Assembly: GCA_029216955.1 (NCBI GenBank)
Contig: JANAVB010010791.1
Coordinates: 6,249,838 to 6,313,837, forward strand
DNA from: Iris pallida
Taxonomy: Eukaryota > Streptophyta > Magnoliopsida > Asparagales > Iridaceae
Length of the DNA stretch: 64,000 nt
Reading direction: 5' to 3'
This document shows positions 1 through 12,288 of the stretch, in pieces (positions within the stretch are counted from its first letter, which is position 1; every line of letters starts with the position of its first letter). The notes under the pieces were generated by a model. It ran no database searches, was not told the origin of the DNA, and was given only the letters and a program-made list of their open reading frames with translations. The position numbers were made by a program, and so were the translations under genes.

Positions 1-342
1 CGGGCTGTAACATGATTGACAGATCCTAGGGTTGATCATGTATGACTAAACTCTTGCTAGTCCTCACATTTTGTAACGACTAGCTTCATGATCAGCTGAA
101 TATGTAATGTTTGGGACGCCTTATTATTGTATATGTGATGATCTTACATCTTGTAACTTTACTCGCTTGCTTGAGATTGAGACAATTAGGCTTGATATTG
201 ACCATAGGAGACTGATGGATTATAGTTAAACCCTCATGTATCTAGACAGCCGTGACCGTATAGTGGGATGGATTTCATTTCATTATACGTAGCTGGCTAT
301 GTATGCCCCCGCTCTCCAGTATTCTGGTTCTGGGACGTTACA
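1..342 (+). repeat. T1 5' LTR, last 342 bp
   Basis: This stretch is nearly identical to the end of the T1 3' LTR at 7863-8204. It ends in GTTACA at 342. The rest of the LTR, including its promoter, lies left of the window. Confidence 0.95.
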
Positions 343-360
343 TGGTTTAAGTGGTGGCCC
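343..360 (+). other. T1 primer-binding region, unassigned primer
   Basis: Directly after the LTR end the sequence reads TGGTTTAAGTGGTGGCCC. T2 has the same bases after its 5' LTR, and T3 has them with C in place of the first T. The leading TGG is what a tRNA CCA tail would pair with. The rest does not match the initiator-methionine site TGGTATCAGAGC seen in R2, and I cannot name the tRNA. Confidence 0.55.
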
Positions 361-498
361 ATGCAGGTCTTGTAAATCAAGATATGTGAGGGTTACCGAA
401 TAGATGTCTCGATCAACACTCGCCTTTGATCTCTGCCCGACTTTTCTAAATCCCTGAGATTCTCGACCTGAACACATGCTTGTATCGTTGAATCTGTC

Positions 499-3400
499 TT
501 GGTCCTTATTGTTCCCTATGTCGTCTTCTTCAGCGGCATTGTTCCTGGACCTGCCAATCAGCAAGGCGAAGCGCTTCCCGTGGGCCAGCAGCAACAAGAA
601 GACCAGGCCCAGCACTCAGGAGCAGCCTCCCGGGCCATGCCTTCCGGAGATCCAGAACCCCCGGTGCAGTCAGCCCAGCCCGCGAGGCAGGAGGATGGAG
701 CCTTGGTAGGACTTATTAGGGAGTTGCTTGCATCGCAGGACCGTCGAGGAGATGCCTTGCACCAGGCAGTGGCGGATGCTCTGGGCAGAGGTGGACATCA
801 TGGGAACAGTGCAGCAAATAGTTTCAAGCGCCTGAACCCTCCATTCTTCGATGGCAGCGAAGATGCTATCGCTGCTGATGCGTGGCTTCAGGACACCGAG
901 GTGATATTGGAAGCAGCGAAGACCCCAGAAGATGAGAAGGTGGCCGTGGTGCGCCTGCAGTTATTAGATCTAGCCCGCAGCTGGTGGGCGGCTCAGGCCA
1001 TTGGATTGGTGGCGCCTATAGCCTGGGCAGTATTTCGAGAGAGGTTCCGGACCAAGTACTTCGATGCGGTGGCTCGGTACGATCTTCAGACCAAGTTCAC
1101 CAATTTGAAGCAGATGGGCAGGACGGTCGATGGATATGCGGCCGAGTTTTCCAGGCTTAGTCGGTTTGCTCCCACCTTGGTGGCGACCGAGTTCGATAGA
1201 GCCCAGCGATTTCAGCAAGGACTCCACCTGGAGATTTTGCTGGCGGTAGAGCAGTTTGAGCATCAGACTTTTGATGCGGTATTGAGGGCAGCTAGGAGGC
1301 ATGAGTACACCTCCCAGCGGATAGTGGACAGGACCGGAGGTCGAAAGCGATCTCACGGCCAGATGAATCAGTCGTCAGCTCCAGCCCCGGCAGCTAGAGC
1401 TCTAACCATTGGAGCTCCGAGAAGGGCAGCTTCAGTTACGTCGGTTCAACATTCAACACCGACGCACCCTCAGCAGCAGAAGCATAAGCAGTCTTCCTCC
1501 ATGGGCTGCTCTTATTGTGGGAAGCCTGGACATGTTGTTTCAGAGTGTCGCAAGGCTAGAGGATTGTGTTTGCTTTGTGGAGCGCCAGACCACAAGGTAG
1601 GGTCATGCCCGTTCAGGACTGACTCATCACCAGCCAGGACCAGTTCATCAGTGAGGGGACCAGCCCCAGTACCAATCCAGCAGCCGCAGTTTCCATCCCC
1701 AAGGCCATTGCCGACGCAGACCCAGGCTTTTCATCAGCAAAGGCCTCAGCAGTTTGCCCAGGCGCAAGCCCAGAATAGGCAACGAGGATTCCAGCAGAGA
1801 GGGCCAGCACCCAGAGGACATGGTCAAGTGTTGGCTTTGACCATGGGAGAAGAAGGAGTGGCACCAGGTGAGGTAGTGGCAGGTACTATTCTCGTAAACA
1901 CATTTCCCGCTTCAGTGTTATTTGATTCTGGTGCATCGCATTCATTCATGTCTGCACGATTTGCGACACGGATAGGACTGGAGCCCGAGTCCTTATCAGT
2001 AAGGCTCAATATACTTACTGGTAATGGTCTTGTGGGAGTAGATAGAGTGTTTTTCTCGTGTCGGATTGTGGTTAGCGGTAGAGAGTTTCCCGCTAGGCTG
2101 ATAGAATTCCCGATGGCCGATTATGATGTGGTCTTAGGGATGGAATGGTTGAGAGACCAGTATGCTAGGATAGACTGCCATATAGGCAGAGTTGTTTTTA
2201 GCATTCCAGGCAAGCCGGAGTTCTCCTTTTCTCGAGGCGAAGTGGAACCTTCTCCTCCAGTATTGCGGATGGCCGTAGCAGCAGTACAGTTACCCCGGAT
2301 AGTCGAGGAATTTCCAGATGTTTTCCCGGAAGAGCTTCCAGGAATGCCGCCAGAACGGGAGATCGAGTTCACTATTGACTTGATTCCCGGGACAGCACCA
2401 GTGTCAGAGAGAGTCTACAGGATGGCGCCGTCAGAATTAGAGGTATTGTACAAGATGATTGAAGAACTCAGAACCAAGGGATTCATTCGTGCAAGTGGAT
2501 CGCCTTGGGGAGCCCCGATGCTTCTTGTGAAAAAGAAGGATGGTACGTCCAGATTATGTGTTGACTATCGTACCTTGAACTCAGTGACAATCAAGAACAG
2601 ATATCCTCTCCCAAGGATAGATGACTTGTTTGATCAACTCAGAGGAGCGGCAGTATTCTCGAAGATTGATTTACGGTCAGGGTACCACCAGATCAGAGTC
2701 AGAGAGCAGGACATTCCGAAGACAGCTTTCAGATCCAGATATGGGCATTGGGAGTTCCTTGTTATGCCCTTTGGAGCAACCAATGCGCCGGCAGTATTCA
2801 TGGACCTCATGAATCGTATCTTCATGCCTTATTTGGATCAATTTGTGATCGTGTTCATAGACGATATCCTGGTCTACAGTAAGAGTGAAGAGGAGCATGA
2901 GCAGCATCTCAGAGTTGTCCTCCAGATTCTCCGAGAGCACCAGTTGTATGCCAAGTTCAGTAAATGCGAATTCTGGCTCGATCGCATTTCATACTTGGGC
3001 CATATCATTACCAAGGGTGGAGTGGAAGTGGATCCCCAGAAGATAGTGGCTATTGAGACATGGCCAGTGCCCCGCACAGTTGCAGAAGTTTGCAGTTTTC
3101 TTGGATTGGCCGGCTATTACCGGAGATTTGTTTCGGACTTTGCTCGGATTTCAGCGCCATTGACGCAGTTGACCCGCAAGGATGTGCAGTTTGCTTGGAC
3201 AGCAGAGTGTCAGGAATCTTTTGAGAAGCTGAAGCGAGGCTTGATGACGGCACCCGTTCTCACACTTCCAGATGGGACCGGAGGATTTTCAGTGTACTGT
3301 GACGCTTCAGGGAAGGGTTTAGGATGTGTTTTGATGCAGCATGGAAAGGTAATAGCTTATGCGTCACGTCAACTTCGTGATCATGAGAGGAATTACCCAA

Positions 3401-5181
3401 CCCATGACTTGGAGCTGGCAGCTGTAGTGTTTGCACTTAAGTTGTGGAGGCACTACTTGTATGGAGATAGGGTGGAGATATTCACCGACCACAAGAGTCT
3501 GAAGTATGTTTTCACCCAGAAGGACCTTAACATGGGTCAGAGAAGATGGCTAGAGCTACTTGTGGATTATGATGTCAACCTGCAGTATCACCCTGGGAAG
3601 GCCAACGTTGTTGCAGATGCATTGAGCAGAAGAGCCGGAGTTTACCTTCTGACAGCGCAACCAGAGTTGTTAGCAGATCTTCAGAAGATGGGTATAGAAG
3701 TTGTCCTTCCTACCAATGTGGCATTGATGGCCAGCATGCAAGTGCAGTCTAGTATAGTTGAGAGGATCAAGATAGCTCAGTCCTCCGATTCTAAGCTTCA
3801 GCGGCTTAGAGCAGAATGTGAAGCGGGTCGACGACCAGAATTATGTATTCATGAAGACGGTACACTGCGACATGGTAAGCGTCTTTGTGTACCCAGTGGA
3901 GATATCAGACAGGAGGTGATGGCGGAAGCCCACAGTTCTCAGTATTCAATTCATCCCGGTGGCACGAAGATGTACCGTGATATCCGTCAGCACTTTTGGT
4001 GGAATGGCATGAAGAGGGAGATAGCTCGGTTTGTCTCTCGGTGTTTGGTTTGCCAACAAGTCAAGGCTGAACACCAGAGGCCAGCTGGACTTCTCCAGCC
4101 CTTGCCAATTCCAGAATGGAAGTGGGAACATATAACTATGGATTTTGTGACTGGATTACCTAGATCCCCAGTCGGTAGAGATGCTATTTGGGTTATAGTT
4201 GACAGACTCACGAAGGTGGCTCACTTTCTTCCATTCAGAGTGGTTCAGTCAACGGCCCAGCTAGCAGAGATGTATCTTCGGCAGATTGTCAGATTCCACG
4301 GAGTACCAGTCAGTATCACCTCGGATCGGTATTCAAGATTCACGTCCCACTTTTGGCGTAGCTTGCAAGAGAGTTTGGGAACTCGCCTCCAGTTCAGCTC
4401 AGCTTATCACCCGCAGACAGATGGTCAGTCGGAGCGCACGATCCAGACTATGGAGGATATGTTGAGATCTTGTACACTCGACTTCAGTGGTTCGTGGGAA
4501 GATCACCTGCACCTGGTGGAGTTCTCGTACAATAACAGTTTCCAAGCCAGTATCCAGATGGCTCCGTTCGAGGCGTTGTATGGAAGAAAGTGCAGATCCC
4601 CACTAGCATGGGACGATGTGGGAGAGAGGCAGATGCTTGGTCCAGAGATGATCGCTCAGACAGTTGAAGTGGTCAGGAGAGTAAGAGATCATCTTCGAGT
4701 TGCCCAAGATCGTCAACGCCATTGGGCCGATTCTCATCGGCGTCCCCTTGAATTTTCGGTCGGCGACCATGTATTCCTGAGGATCTCGCCTAACCGTGGC
4801 GTCATTCGTTTCGGCGTACGGGGAAAGCTTAGTCCTAGGTATATAGGGCCGTTTGACATTCTGGAGCGAGTAGGAGACGTATCCTATCGTCTCGCTCTTC
4901 CACCGTCTCTGAGTGAGGTGCATGACGTGTTTCATGTGTCCCAACTACGACGGTATATCCCGGACCCGAGCCACATCCTGGATCATTCGGAATTGGTTGT
5001 GGGTACCAACCTTTCGTATGAGGAGAGGCCCGTATCCATATTGGACCAAAGAGAGAAGATACTCAAGAACAAGACTATCAAGTTAGTCCGTGTTGCTTGG
5101 GGTCATCACTCTTTGGGAGAGTCAACGTGGGAGCATGAGGATGATATCCGATCGCGATATCCCGACCTATTTGACTCGTGA
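499..5181 (+). CDS. T1 gag-pol polyprotein with chromodomain (1560 codons)
   Basis: This is a single open frame for capsid, protease, reverse transcriptase, RNase H, integrase and chromodomain. Rough residue positions: gag 1-330; two zinc knuckles about 337-373 ([14 protein letters not shown], then a CX2CX4HX4C with LCLLCG); protease [10 protein letters not shown] about 473; RT catalytic FIDDILVYS about 790; RNase [10 protein letters not shown] about 933; integrase HHCC zinc about 1145-1185; DDE residues in MDF (about 1214), SDR (about 1274) and SER (about 1311); chromodomain about 1510-1560 with GESTWE. The start is unusual. The ATG equivalent to T2 and T3 (at 476) is out of frame here because of small indels between 490 and 515, so 499 is the first in-frame ATG and the N-terminus differs. 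Integrase has SDRY where T2 and T3 have SDRD. The frame is otherwise unbroken, so the element may be recent. Confidence 0.92.
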   Translation: MVLIVPYVVFFSGIVPGPANQQGEALPVGQQQQEDQAQHSGAASRAMPSGDPEPPVQSAQPARQEDGALVGLIRELLASQDRRGDALHQAVADALGRGGHHGNSAANSFKRLNPPFFDGSEDAIAADAWLQDTEVILEAAKTPEDEKVAVVRLQLLDLARSWWAAQAIGLVAPIAWAVFRERFRTKYFDAVARYDLQTKFTNLKQMGRTVDGYAAEFSRLSRFAPTLVATEFDRAQRFQQGLHLEILLAVEQFEHQTFDAVLRAARRHEYTSQRIVDRTGGRKRSHGQMNQSSAPAPAARALTIGAPRRAASVTSVQHSTPTHPQQQKHKQSSSMGCSYCGKPGHVVSECRKARGLCLLCGAPDHKVGSCPFRTDSSPARTSSSVRGPAPVPIQQPQFPSPRPLPTQTQAFHQQRPQQFAQAQAQNRQRGFQQRGPAPRGHGQVLALTMGEEGVAPGEVVAGTILVNTFPASVLFDSGASHSFMSARFATRIGLEPESLSVRLNILTGNGLVGVDRVFFSCRIVVSGREFPARLIEFPMADYDVVLGMEWLRDQYARIDCHIGRVVFSIPGKPEFSFSRGEVEPSPPVLRMAVAAVQLPRIVEEFPDVFPEELPGMPPEREIEFTIDLIPGTAPVSERVYRMAPSELEVLYKMIEELRTKGFIRASGSPWGAPMLLVKKKDGTSRLCVDYRTLNSVTIKNRYPLPRIDDLFDQLRGAAVFSKIDLRSGYHQIRVREQDIPKTAFRSRYGHWEFLVMPFGATNAPAVFMDLMNRIFMPYLDQFVIVFIDDILVYSKSEEEHEQHLRVVLQILREHQLYAKFSKCEFWLDRISYLGHIITKGGVEVDPQKIVAIETWPVPRTVAEVCSFLGLAGYYRRFVSDFARISAPLTQLTRKDVQFAWTAECQESFEKLKRGLMTAPVLTLPDGTGGFSVYCDASGKGLGCVLMQHGKVIAYASRQLRDHERNYPTHDLELAAVVFALKLWRHYLYGDRVEIFTDHKSLKYVFTQKDLNMGQRRWLELLVDYDVNLQYHPGKANVVADALSRRAGVYLLTAQPELLADLQKMGIEVVLPTNVALMASMQVQSSIVERIKIAQSSDSKLQRLRAECEAGRRPELCIHEDGTLRHGKRLCVPSGDIRQEVMAEAHSSQYSIHPGGTKMYRDIRQHFWWNGMKREIARFVSRCLVCQQVKAEHQRPAGLLQPLPIPEWKWEHITMDFVTGLPRSPVGRDAIWVIVDRLTKVAHFLPFRVVQSTAQLAEMYLRQIVRFHGVPVSITSDRYSRFTSHFWRSLQESLGTRLQFSSAYHPQTDGQSERTIQTMEDMLRSCTLDFSGSWEDHLHLVEFSYNNSFQASIQMAPFEALYGRKCRSPLAWDDVGERQMLGPEMIAQTVEVVRRVRDHLRVAQDRQRHWADSHRRPLEFSVGDHVFLRISPNRGVIRFGVRGKLSPRYIGPFDILERVGDVSYRLALPPSLSEVHDVFHVSQLRRYIPDPSHILDHSELVVGTNLSYEERPVSILDQREKILKNKTIKLVRVAWGHHSLGESTWEHEDDIRSRYPDLFDS

Positions 5182-5347
5182 GGTATAATATCCTTCTTAT
5201 GCCTCATGTTTTCGATTCCTTGCTTGCATAAATGATTGTTTGATTGCTTAACTAGTATAGCTTGCCTGTGAGTAGTATAGCTTGTCCTTGCATCTCTAGC
5301 CACTTGATTAAATTCCGAGGACGGTATTCTTTTAAGGTGGGTAGAGT
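5182..5347 (+). other. T1 3' untranslated segment and polypurine tract
   Basis: This noncoding stretch lies between the stop codon and the 3' LTR. The purine-rich AAGGTGGGTAGAGT at 5334-5347 abuts the LTR start and is the likely plus-strand primer. The same motif precedes the T2 LTR on the minus strand. T3 has lost it. Confidence 0.75.
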
Positions 5348-8204
5348 TGTAATGACCATTTTTCGTATCACGTATCTCGGTATACGTGTACGTACTTAGA
5401 CCCGTATTGCATGCTTGATTTATTTTGGCATTTTCTTGGTTGGTTCGGTCCAACTTGACTTGGTTCGGCTTGGTTTGCATGGTTCAGTTTTATGTGAACC
5501 ACTCCCACCTACCACCACTTTCATTAAATAATCCTACCTACCACCACCACTTTCAATAAATATCCCACTAGCATTTCTCTCTTCATTACTTCTTCTTCCC
5601 CACCATTACTTCTTCAACCACCAGAGAGAGATAGAGAGAGTGGGAGAGCTTAGGCAAGTGCACCTTGCTTCATGGAGGAAGTCCATTTTTATTGTTCCAT
5701 TGTCTTCCTCATGTGTTTCTAAACCACTTTAGTACTTATCATTTTTCATTTCCATGGTTAAATTTTGTAGATCTAGCCTTATGGTATTTTTGGGTTCCAG
5801 GACTTTTGATCCATCACACTTGCATATTTGCTAAGTTGATGATACCATGATTGCAGCGAAGTTAGTTAGGTCCAATTTGACCTATGGAAATTTTACAGAG
5901 CCGCATAGCCCCTAGTGGATGAATGCATGTAGGCTTGTTTTCTCCTAGTGCAATCTTTTTTTTATTATTTATTGTCTTCTCCTGGAGAGGGAGCCGCATG
6001 CATACACTTAGTGCATTAATTCATGTTTGACTTTTCTTAATGTCTTTTGCATTTTAGTCCTTACCTTAGGACTTACTTTAGGACTTTAGGTCTTTTGCAT
6101 TTAAGTCCACTAGCACCTAAGCCTCCAGCCGCATAAGAAATACTTAAATGCAACTTTTGCATTTAAGTCCACATGAATTAAAGACACTTTATGGATTAAA
6201 GGCACTTATGCATTTTAACCTATATACAAAGCACTTTATGCCTTTTTAGCATTAACTAATAATTGTCTTTTCCTAAATCCACTTTTCTTTACTTTCTGGA
6301 GGGAGCCGCATATGACATGTTGTTAAGGCACTTAGTGCATTCTTAAATGCATTTGCATTAATATATCCTTTAGTGCCTTTCCTAAATACAATTACCTAAA
6401 GCATTGTTACCACAAGGCCAGCCGCATATGACTCCCACCAGCCGCATGCATATTAATGCAATCTTTAATGTATGCAAGAACACATTAATTTATTAATATA
6501 TTAATTATTATTATTTAGTGTATATCGATATAATGTATATTAATATATTTTGTATATTAATGCATTATTTTAGATACACTGTCTGCTAGCATGCACGAAT
6601 ATAGATTTTGTTCAAGCCGCATATGGCCAAGTGACTGCCGGCCGCATGGAAATTTTCGAGCCGCATGAGTCCCCTACAGTCCTGTACTTGTGCTAAACTA
6701 ATTATTTCTCGGACACGATGGTGACCCGTAGTGGTACACTTTTGACATGACATGATAGTGGTCCGACGCGGCGCACTCCTAACAGTGAACATGACATGAC
6801 AAATTGAATGGTCTGGACACCGTGGATGACTGTGTTTGTACAATTGAACCGGTAATGTTTGTATCATGTCTAGGACAGGGATCCCTGAGTACCACGATAA
6901 GGGATGCCCACTGTAAATGGCTAAGGCTAATAACTAGAATAATTCAGTAGTCATGAGAGATTTTCCCAGCTACAGGCGATCCCGTTATCCCGGCCACCAT
7001 TGTGGGACTTGCAGCCTGCCGACGTGTAGGGCACAAGTCTAGATTTACCGATATGTGGAAAAGAACGATGCACTGTTTAATGAACCCAAGTCGCCTGGAT
7101 AACCTGGATTAGCTGCAGGGCTTGTGGCTGGAGGAATATCTCACTGCATGTTATGGCAATTTAGTTAGCTAATGTAGAAAGCCGTAGACACTGATTGGCT
7201 GAAATCGATTGTATGGTGTGGTTTCAGTGCTCGATTATTGCAAGCTTGATCGCATGATTGTCACTCTTAACAATAAAGATCAGAGGCTAAGTTCGGTTCA
7301 GGCGAAGGGTTACAACCCCGGTCCTTGTTTGGTTTAAGGGTTGTAACCTGGCTCCCGGAGCAGTTCTGAGTCCTCTCTTCGTTTATTGTATTATTGCACC
7401 CCACGTCATGCTTGTAATGCTTTACCTTACCAACAAGATTGGAGACGGAGTTCTATTCAGGTAAAAGGTTACAACCCCGGTCCTTGTTTGGTTTAAGGGT
7501 TGTGACCTGGCTGCTTGAATAGTCCCCTCGTACTCCATTATGATTGTTGTTATTCTTTTACTTCAAGTTCTTTAACTACTTTAGTGTATTTTCTGTTGTG
7601 CTGGTTTTAGTTCTTAAGTGAAGCCTCCTTTGTGGCACTTGCTCTTTCTGGGATCTGACCCAGCTGGTTTTGTGTGGCCAGATTTCGGAGCTACCTCAGA
7701 GGATCCACCGACTTTCCAGCCTGATGGTGACCATCAGTCGTGACCAGGGCAACGAGTGGGTTTATTTTTGCTCTCCCACTCTATTGTAAAAATTATATTT
7801 TGAGGCGTTTAGCCGGCGAGCACCTGTTAGCTCGTATTGCATACCTTATTATTGTCTGCCCACGGGCTGTAACATGATTGACAGATCCTAGGGTTGATCA
7901 TGTATGACTAAACTCTTGCTAGTCCTTACATTTTGTAACGACTAGCTTCATGATCAGCTGAATATGTAATGTTTGGGACGCCTTATTATTGTATATGTGA
8001 TGATCTTACATCTTGTAACTTTACTCGCTTGCTTGAGATTGAGACAATTAGGCTTGATATTGACCATAGGAGACTGATGGATTATAGTTAAACCCTCATG
8101 TATCTAGACAGCCGTGACCGTATAGTGGGATGGATTTCATTTCATTATACGTAGCTGGCTATGTATGCCCCCGTTCTCCAGTATTCTGGTTCTGGGGCGT
8201 TACA
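5348..8204 (+). repeat. T1 3' LTR (about 2.86 kb)
   Basis: It begins TGTAATGACC and ends GGCGTTACA, giving TGTAA/TTACA terminal inverted repeats. It holds about ten scattered GCCGCAT motifs between 5900 and 6670. A 41-bp stem-loop occurs twice (7308-7348 and 7467-7507); T2 and T3 LTRs have it once. Its right end is conserved among T1, T2 and T3. Confidence 0.93.
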
Positions 8205-11200
8205 CTCAACCCTGCATTTGAGCAACGGAGGAATGTACTTCTCGCACAACCGAAGCTGCCGACATTAGAAGACGCCATAGCTGCCATGGCACAAGAAGAA
8301 GCACGGTTGAAGCTGATGCCTACCAAGGGTATCTCCCAGGGGGAGCAGGCCGGAGTTGACACATCTGCTCTTGCCACTTTCCAACAGCCTCCTTCTACGG
8401 GAGGCGTTTGCCACAACTGTGGTGACACAGGGCATTACATCCGCTTTTGCCCAAAACCGACACGGACTCCCTCGAATGGTCGGGGCCGTGGTCGCGGTGG
8501 ACGACGAGGTGGTCGAGGCAGCTACAGTGGTGGAAGGGGCACTTACTCTGGAGGCAACAAGGCGCATCTGGCGGATGAAGGTGGGGACAATCAGCTGGCG
8601 GACATCACTCCATTTGAGAGAGAAGTTCTCGAGAAGATGCGCGGCTCAAAGCTTGGTTCTGGTGAACGACAAGTCATTCCTGGGACGCCGTCCACTACAG
8701 GAGATTACTGCACTTACTTCTCCCAAACCAGTGCCGGTATACCTCCGCGTGCTCTTGCATCTGTCTCTCAGCCAGCTTGGATTATGGACTCTGGGGCATC
8801 TTGCCATGTCACGGGGTCCCGAGGTGAGTTCCGGGAATACTCTACTCTAACGCCGCCAGAAAGCATTCAGACTGCTGATGGTACCTCCAGGCCTGTTACG
8901 GGTAAAGGCACTGTTGATTGCACTCCTTCCATCACTCTATCTAATGTCTTACATGCTCCTTCCTTTCCTGTCAATCTTATATCCATTAGCGCCATTATCC
9001 TTGATCTAAACTGTATTGTTTACTTTGATATTCCTAAGGTAACTTTTCAGGGGAAGGGAACGGGGAGACGACTAGGCACTGGCACATGGCATAAGGGTCT
9101 ATGGTACTTGGACAGGAACGGTCTGGATAGAGCACTGGCATCTTTGGTTGCAGACGCATACCCGGAAGTCCGAAGTCGAAGTATCAAAGCCGAGCTGCTC
9201 CTCCACCATCAGCATGTAGGACATTCTTCTTTTCCCGTTATTAGTCGACTGTATCCGTCCTTATATCAAAAAGCAAATAAAGAGTTGTTAGTTTGTAATG
9301 CTTGTGAGTTGGGGAAACATACCAGAAGCTCCTATGTGAGTTCTGGGCATCGATGTTCTGCTGCTTTTGATATGATTCATTTCGATGTGTGGGGCCCTTG
9401 TCCTACAAACGGTGTTAACGGTTATAGATGTTTGTTACTTTTATTGACTGCTCTACCCGCGTAACGTGGGTCTACCTGCTGAAGAATAAAAGTGATGTTT
9501 TTGAGGCATTTCAAAGCCTCCATCAACGGGTGAAGACACAGTATAATGCTCGTGTTAAGTGTTTCCGGTCGGATAATGGGACGGAATATACCCATAAGAG
9601 GTTTGCTGCGTATTTATCCTCTCATGGTATACTGCATCAAACCTCTTGTGCATATACACCGGCTCAAAATGGTGTTGCCGAACGAAAGAATAGGCACCTG
9701 CTGGAGGTAGCTCGGACAATGATGCTGGCTATGAATGTCCCTAAATTTTTGTGGGAGCAGGCTGTCTTGACAGCCTCTTATCTCATCAACAGGATGCCCT
9801 CTCAATTACTGGACTGGAAGACGCCTTTGGAAATGCTTACGGGGACAACTGCGTACACCGTTCCTCCGAAAGTATTTGGTTGCGTATGCTTCGTCCACGA
9901 TAACAGGCCTGGCATTGGTAAGCTGGATCCTCGAGCAGTTAAGTGTCTTTGTTGGGTACACCGGGACACAGAAGGGTTACGTATGCTGGAGCCCGGTTGA
10001 TCGGAAGCTGTTTGTAAGCATGGACGTTACATTCAGAGAGCTGGAACCTTATTATGGTTCGGACGAAGGTTCTGCGTTTGGGAACACGCCTCACACAGCG
10101 GGTGTTAGACGTGAGGGGGAGGTAGTACGCCCAAACGTAGTTGTCGGATCGGTACCTTGTCCTGTCGTGACAAACTGGAAGAAAGGGGGAGAAAGCATCA
10201 ATGATACTGATACGGAGGATGAAGAAGACAATACGTACATTACGCAGGGGGGGAAGCAGACAAGGGAAAAGGAGCTCCAAGTTTACAGAAGAAGACAGCA
10301 GAGGTCCAGTACTGTGTCGTGCCCTGTGCCTATAGTGCCAAGTCCCCCATCTACTCCTGCCCCGACTCCTGAAGATGTTACTCCCTCACCGGATCGCTCG
10401 GATTCGGAAGCGGGTCTCTCTGATTCGGATGGTATGCTTTCTCCACCACCCATTGCTCCCTTAAGGAGATCTTCTCGCATTAATGCGGGAAAGGCTCCTA
10501 TTCGTTATAAAGATTATGAACATGATATCGCCAACTACCTATCTTATTCTAATATTTCTCCGACTTATCAAACATTCATCACTTCGTTAGACTCCACTTC
10601 TTTACCTAAGAATTGGCAGGAAGCAAAGAAGGACCCAAGATGGAAAGCCGCAATGATGGAAGAACTTGGGGCACTAGAGAAAAATAAGACATGGAAGCTG
10701 GTGCCATTACCTGAAGGGAAGAAAGCTGTGGGATGCAAATGGGTTTACACAGTGAAGGAGACACCAGAAGGAAAAGTTGAACGATACAAGGCGAGACTGG
10801 TTGCAAAAGGCTATACCCAGACATATGGTATCGACTATGATGAGACTTTTGCCCAGTAGCGAAGATGAGTACCGTAAGAACGCTGGTCTCCATTGCAGCA
10901 AACTATGGGTGGAAGCTACACCAGTTAGACGTAAAGAACGCATTTCTTCATGGAGACCTACAAGAAGAAGTATACATGGAGACTCCTCCGGGGTGCTACT
11001 CTGTGTCAGATTCAGGTGAAGGAACGTCACATGGAAAAGTGTGCAAACTGAAGAAGTCGCTGTACGGGCTGAAGCAATCTCCTCGAGCCTGGTTTGACAG
11101 ATTCAGAAGGGCTGTCACTGGCATGGGGTACCATCAGACAAATGCAGATCATACTGTCTTCCTCCAGCATGCAAGGGACCACATTACTATACTTGCTGTA

Positions 11201-12154
11201 TATGTAGATGATATAGTGATCACAGGTGACGATGTAGTTGAGATCACTAAGCTGAAGACGAAACTCGCCAAAGAGTTTGAGGTGAAGGACCTGGGAGAGA
11301 TGAGATACTTTTTGGGTATCGAGGTGTGTGATGGTGAACAAGGAATTGTTCTCTCACAAAGGAAATATGCACTAGATCTGCTGAAGAAGACAGGAATGCT
11401 GGGATGCCGAGCAGCAGTCACTCCAATTGACCAGAAGTGCAAGATGGGAGCAGAAGCAGGAAAGCCTGTTGATCGCGAATGGTATCAAAGGCTAGTAGGT
11501 AGACTGATTTATCTAGGGCATACTCGCCCTGATATCTCATTTGCAGTAAGTGTTGTAAGCCGCTATATGCATGATCCAAGAACGGGTCATATGGATGCAG
11601 TATTTCAGATCCTAAGATATCTGAAAGGGACGCCGGAAAAAGGACTGTGGTTCAAGAAGAATGGATGCACAGATGTTGAGGGATACTGCGATGCAGACTG
11701 GGCAAGCTGCATAGACGACAGAAGGTCTACCACAGGGTACTGTGTTTTTGTAGGAGGAAACCTGGTTTCATGGAGAAGCAAGAAACAGTCAGTGGTAGCA
11801 CGGTCGACAGCTGAAGCAGAATACAGAGCAATGGCTCTAGGAGTATCAGAATTGCTATGGGTAAAGGCGCTGCTGACAGAGTTGAAGCTAGACAAGGGGA
11901 CACCATTGCACCTTCTGAGCGATAGTCAAGCTGCGATAAGTATAGCGAACAATCCGGTTCAGCACGACAGAACGAAGCACATCGAGATCGATCGATTCTT
12001 CATCAAGGAAAAGCTGGAACAAGGGATACTGAAGATTGACTATGTTCGCTCAGAAGAACAAGTGGCAGACTGTCTGACTAAGGGTCTTAGTTCATTGAGT
12101 CTGTCAAAGCTATGTAACAAGATGGGGATGATTAATATCTATCGCCCATCTTGA
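8205..12154 (+). pseudogene. C1 gag-pol, copia type, frameshifted
   Basis: Parts in order: gag zinc knuckle CHNCGDTGHYIRFC near 8410; protease WIMDSGASCHVTG near 8780; integrase HHCC zinc about 9205-9310; integrase D in FDVWGP near 9382, D in RSDNGTEYT near 9570 and E in GVAERKNR near 9675; RT from about 10600 with YVDDIVITGDD near 11200; RNase H from about 11680 with CDADWAS and RSTAEAEYRA. At least three frameshifts break it: near 9430, near 9950 and at 10853-10859. At the last, one missing C in the run before CAGTAG turns the conserved APVAK into a stop. The final segment 10865-12154 is open. The product cannot be made as one polyprotein. Confidence 0.88.
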
Positions 12155-12161
12155 GGGGGAG
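12151..12161 (+). other. C1 polypurine tract
   Basis: TTGAGGGGGAG lies directly after the RNase H end and directly before the LTR start TGTTGAGAGT. This is the usual copia arrangement. Confidence 0.75.
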
Positions 12162-12288
12162 TGTTGAGAGTAAATAAGGGACTTTAGTCCCACATCGGTT
12201 AGATGTAATATGAAGAGGGATTGGACCCTCTATAAGTAGTAGGCAGTAGCCCTCAATAATATTATCTGAGATATTAGACTCATTTCAA
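12162..12288 (+). repeat. C1 3' LTR, short (about 0.13 kb)
   Basis: It starts TGTTGAGAGT after the polypurine tract. It holds a TATA-like TATAAGTAG at 12231. The right end is uncertain; I place it at the first TTTCAAC-like end because there is no second LTR in the window to align. Confidence 0.55.

Larger units (their letters stand above)
1..8204 (+). mobile_element. T1: Ty3/gypsy chromovirus, Tekay/Del type, 5' LTR cut by window edge
   Basis: The order is LTR end (1-342), internal region (343-5347) and full 3' LTR (5348-8204). The 342 bp at the start match 7863-8204 with three differences that I can see, all transitions. One long gag-pol frame ends in a chromodomain. The right flank is copia gag sequence (C1), so T1 is inserted in C1. 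The expected 5-bp TSD would be CTCAA (8205-8209), but its left copy lies outside the window. The Tekay assignment rests on two zinc knuckles, long LTRs and the C-terminal chromodomain type, and is inferred from motifs. Confidence 0.93.
8205..12288 (+). mobile_element. C1: Ty1/copia retrotransposon remainder, split by T1
   Basis: Gag, protease, integrase, RT and RNase H run in the copia order, followed by a polypurine tract and a short LTR. The 5' LTR and the N-terminal gag lie left of T1 and outside the window. RT wording such as KSLYGLKQSPRAWFDRF and the short LTR suggest an Ivana- or Ale-like lineage. That placement is a guess from motifs. Confidence 0.85.

Noticed and set aside
8130..8204. 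Coding frame beginning in the T1 LTR and running into C1 gag
   Set aside because: The first 25 codons are LTR sequence that happens to lack stops. The copia frame proper begins at 8205.
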